Shown here: piece by piece, positions 53,117-53,151 of the stretch
How positions within the stretch are numbered: position 1 is the stretch's first letter
How the letters are laid out: every line of letters begins with the position of its first letter
Source: Bryobacterales bacterium
GTDB lineage: Bacteria > Acidobacteriota > Terriglobia > Bryobacterales > Bryobacteraceae
Length of the DNA: 53,151 nucleotides
NCBI GenBank assembly: GCA_020847975.1
Contig: JADLBD010000111.1
Coordinates: 1 to 53,151 of the forward strand
Direction of reading: 5' to 3'
Notes under the pieces: generated by a model
Told to the model about the DNA's origin: nothing
The model's database searches: none
The model's input: the letters and a program-made list of their open reading frames with translations, nothing else
Program-made: the position numbers and the translations under genes

Positions 53117-53151
53117 AGGGAGGAAGCAAACTGTTTCGCGCGATCTTCACC

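Overview
The window looks like a chromosomal segment of a high-GC acidobacterium, most likely of the Solibacter/Bryobacter type. This is inferred from gene content, not from a marker-gene comparison. The main pointers are a duplicated orphan MacB-like permease with no ATPase partner (30982-33414), a 1171-residue Oar-like TonB-dependent receptor with a carboxypeptidase-regulatory N-domain and no SusD (36328-39843), a TPR plus CRTAC1/ASPIC-UnbV pair (33499-36264), and many sugar-acid and oxidoreductase enzymes carrying twin-arginine signals. No phage, transposase, CRISPR array or plasmid functions were recognised. The only scar-like site lies around the tRNA-Val.

Layout. 1-5846 is carbohydrate-acid catabolism: the 5' part of a D(-)-tartrate dehydratase-like enolase, an orphan protein, a Tat-signal beta-propeller hydrolase-like protein, then an aldo/keto reductase, N-acetylneuraminate lyase-type aldolase and SDR on the + strand. 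5948-10625 is membrane-rich: a small Tic20-like protein, a DUF1634 + TauE/SafE pair, rhomboid protease, an orphan HExxH protein, an NCS1 permease and a 52-residue membrane protein. 10628-17148 holds AlkD, a Tat-signal Gfo/Idh/MocA protein, an RhlE-type helicase, a 50-residue TatA, a CPA1 antiporter and a secreted TlpA-like protein. 17254-23683 is a tightly packed + strand group: P-loop kinase, Tat-signal DegT aminotransferase, a one-TM protein and two tandem 676-residue membrane proteins.

23882-30919 holds a secreted TPR protein, an SDR, tRNA-Val(GAC) flanked by a tRNA-like remnant and a frameshifted gene, glnA, xseA-LOG, and a CoA-binding protein. 30982-44023 holds the ADOP permease, the TPR-CRTAC1 pair, the TonB receptor, and a sugar isomerase + Gfo/Idh pair divergent from a double ThuA protein. 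That last set resembles a glycoside-oxidation (3-keto sugar type) locus. 44062-46259 is a DrrA/DrrB/TetR exporter operon with a palindromic operator at its promoter. 46277-52761 holds a metallo-beta-lactamase-fold protein, a Tat-signal TIM-barrel isomerase, two paralogous small coiled-coil genes separated by a long hairpin, a Tat-signal L-rhamnonate dehydratase-like enolase, a diheme cytochrome c, a zinc alcohol dehydrogenase and a zinc-ribbon protein. The right edge (52940-53116) has no convincing gene but shows nested complementarity typical of a structured RNA.

Common thread: six proteins with Tat-type signals (sugar dehydrogenases, isomerase, dehydratase, aminotransferase, hydrolase) and a TatA gene share the window with a TonB receptor and a diheme cytochrome c. 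Together they suggest periplasmic oxidation and conversion of glycans and sugar acids. All functions are from reading motifs and remembered family features; no searches were run.
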